A stretch of 6,008 nt of DNA from JAFGKM01 sp964403465 (lineage in GTDB: Bacteria > Ratteibacteria > UBA8468 > B48-G9 > JAFGKM01): contig CAYOFY010000084.1 in NCBI GenBank assembly GCA_964403465.1, positions 1 to 6,008 on the forward strand, written 5' to 3'. The notes below the pieces were generated by a model. The model searched no databases, had not been told where the DNA came from, and worked only from the letters and a program-made list of their open reading frames with translations. The position numbers and the translations under genes were made by a program. Shown here piece by piece: positions 5,394 to 6,008 of the stretch (positions are counted from its first letter, which is position 1; every line of letters begins with the position of its first letter).

Positions 5394-5948
5394 CTATACC
5401 CGGGTAACGTATTCTCCGGTTCTTGTATCAACCTTGACCTTATCTCCCGCTTCAATGAAAAGCGGTGTCTGGATGGTCATTCCCGTTTCAAGTCTTGCCT
5501 TCTTCTTGCCACCCTGAACAGTATCCCCTTTGTGCCCCGGTTCTGCTTCAATTACTGTAAGGTCAACAGTTATGGGCATTTTTATGTCAAGTATCTTCCC
5601 GTTGTGAAAAAGGCCTGTCACTTCAAGATTCTCCCTCATGTAATTTCTCGTGTCTCCGAGAACCTCAGCCGCAATGATGAATTGTTCGTACGTACTATTG
5701 TCCATAAAATGATAATCGTTTCCATCGGCATAAAGATAGACAAGGTTTACTTCGTCCACATAGACCGGCTTAACCTGTATATCTGACCTGAACGTATCCT
5801 GCAATACCTTGCCTGTCTTTATATCCTTTGCTTTCAGACGGACAAGCCCGCGCCTTTGCTGTTGGTGGGTATGCACCGCACTCATTACGGTATATATATT
5901 TCCACCATACTCAAATATCATCCCGTCTCTCAGATCAATAACATCCAT
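5394..5948 (-). CDS. efp: Elongation factor P with a non-canonical loop
   Basis: Translation elongation factor P, 184 residues, the usual length. It binds between the ribosomal P and E sites and stimulates peptide bond formation at polyproline stretches. All three beta-barrel regions are recognisable: an N-terminal KOW-like domain (about 1-63), a middle OB domain with the segment YADGNDYHFMDNSTYEQ (about 73-89), and a C-terminal OB domain with PGHKGDT and the signature VDTRTGEYVTRV at the very end. Start: ATG with GAGGA 7 bases upstream. The odd feature is the domain I loop. An ungapped alignment to Escherichia coli EF-P (from memory) puts Gln31 at the beta-lysylated Lys34, and the loop reads H-Q-Q-Q-R-R (residues 28-33) instead of K-P-G-K-G-Q. 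No lysine lies at the tip. Family assignment is certain. No epm, ymfI or earP modification gene is visible in the window. It probably heads or belongs to the same transcription unit as accB, after a repeat-bearing spacer. Confidence 0.97.
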   Translation of the reverse strand: MDVIDLRDGMIFEYGGNIYTVMSAVHTHQQQRRGLVRLKAKDIKTGKVLQDTFRSDIQVKPVYVDEVNLVYLYADGNDYHFMDNSTYEQFIIAAEVLGDTRNYMRENLEVTGLFHNGKILDIKMPITVDLTVIEAEPGHKGDTVQGGKKKARLETGMTIQTPLFIEAGDKVKVDTRTGEYVTRV

Positions 5949-6008
5949 AAGTCCATCCTCGTCTCTCCTTATGCTCAGACTATTGATATATGCATAACTA
6001 ATGTCACA

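Noticed and set aside
5949..6008. Promoter for efp at the right edge
   Set aside because: AT-rich sequence with TATATC-like hexamers is present, but no -35 box at proper spacing is visible inside the window, so I do not call it.

Overview
The window looks like ordinary bacterial chromosome from an organism I cannot name. All seven genes I can support lie on the minus strand, so transcription runs from the right edge to the left. Gene order follows a common bacterial housekeeping arrangement: efp, accB, accC, an Asp23/Gls24-family gene, a PHP-domain hydrolase, aroD, then a glutamate dehydrogenase gene. efp-accB-accC-Asp23 resembles the Bacillus/Clostridium cluster, but the spoIIIA genes, nusB and folD are not here. 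EF-P has an atypical loop and the intergenic regions carry palindromic and heptameric repeats. Together these fit an uncultured or poorly sampled lineage better than a model Firmicute; that is inference with low confidence.

Layout in transcription order. Elongation factor P (5394-5948) is followed by a 187-base spacer (5207-5393) containing degenerate heptads, a short hairpin and a REP-like palindrome. A tight block follows: accB (4715-5206), accC (3336-4712, 2 bases after accB), the Asp23-family gene (2892-3281), the PHP hydrolase (2243-2902, overlapping its upstream neighbour by 11 bases) and aroD (1537-2253, again an 11-base overlap). A 198-base spacer (1339-1536) then holds a near-consensus promoter, two hairpins and a strong intrinsic terminator just before the gdh ribosome binding site. 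gdh (85-1338) is thus a separately controlled unit. The first 84 bases hold heptad repeats and an edge hairpin, with no gene I can support.

Working together: accB and accC supply the biotin carrier and biotin carboxylase halves of acetyl-CoA carboxylase, the first committed step of fatty acid synthesis; accA and accD must be elsewhere. The Asp23 protein is genetically tied to this enzyme in Bacillus. aroD makes 3-dehydroshikimate for aromatic amino acids. The PHP protein is a metal-dependent phosphoesterase-type enzyme of unknown substrate. EF-P rescues ribosomes at polyproline stretches. The glutamate dehydrogenase joins nitrogen and carbon metabolism.

The most interesting items are the gdh leader, which has the architecture of a transcription attenuator or small RNA that I cannot assign to a known class; an EF-P whose loop has glutamine where modified lysine normally sits; and matching heptad arrays that begin directly after the stop codons of both efp and gdh. 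I see no CRISPR array, transposase, phage gene, defence system, tRNA or rRNA.
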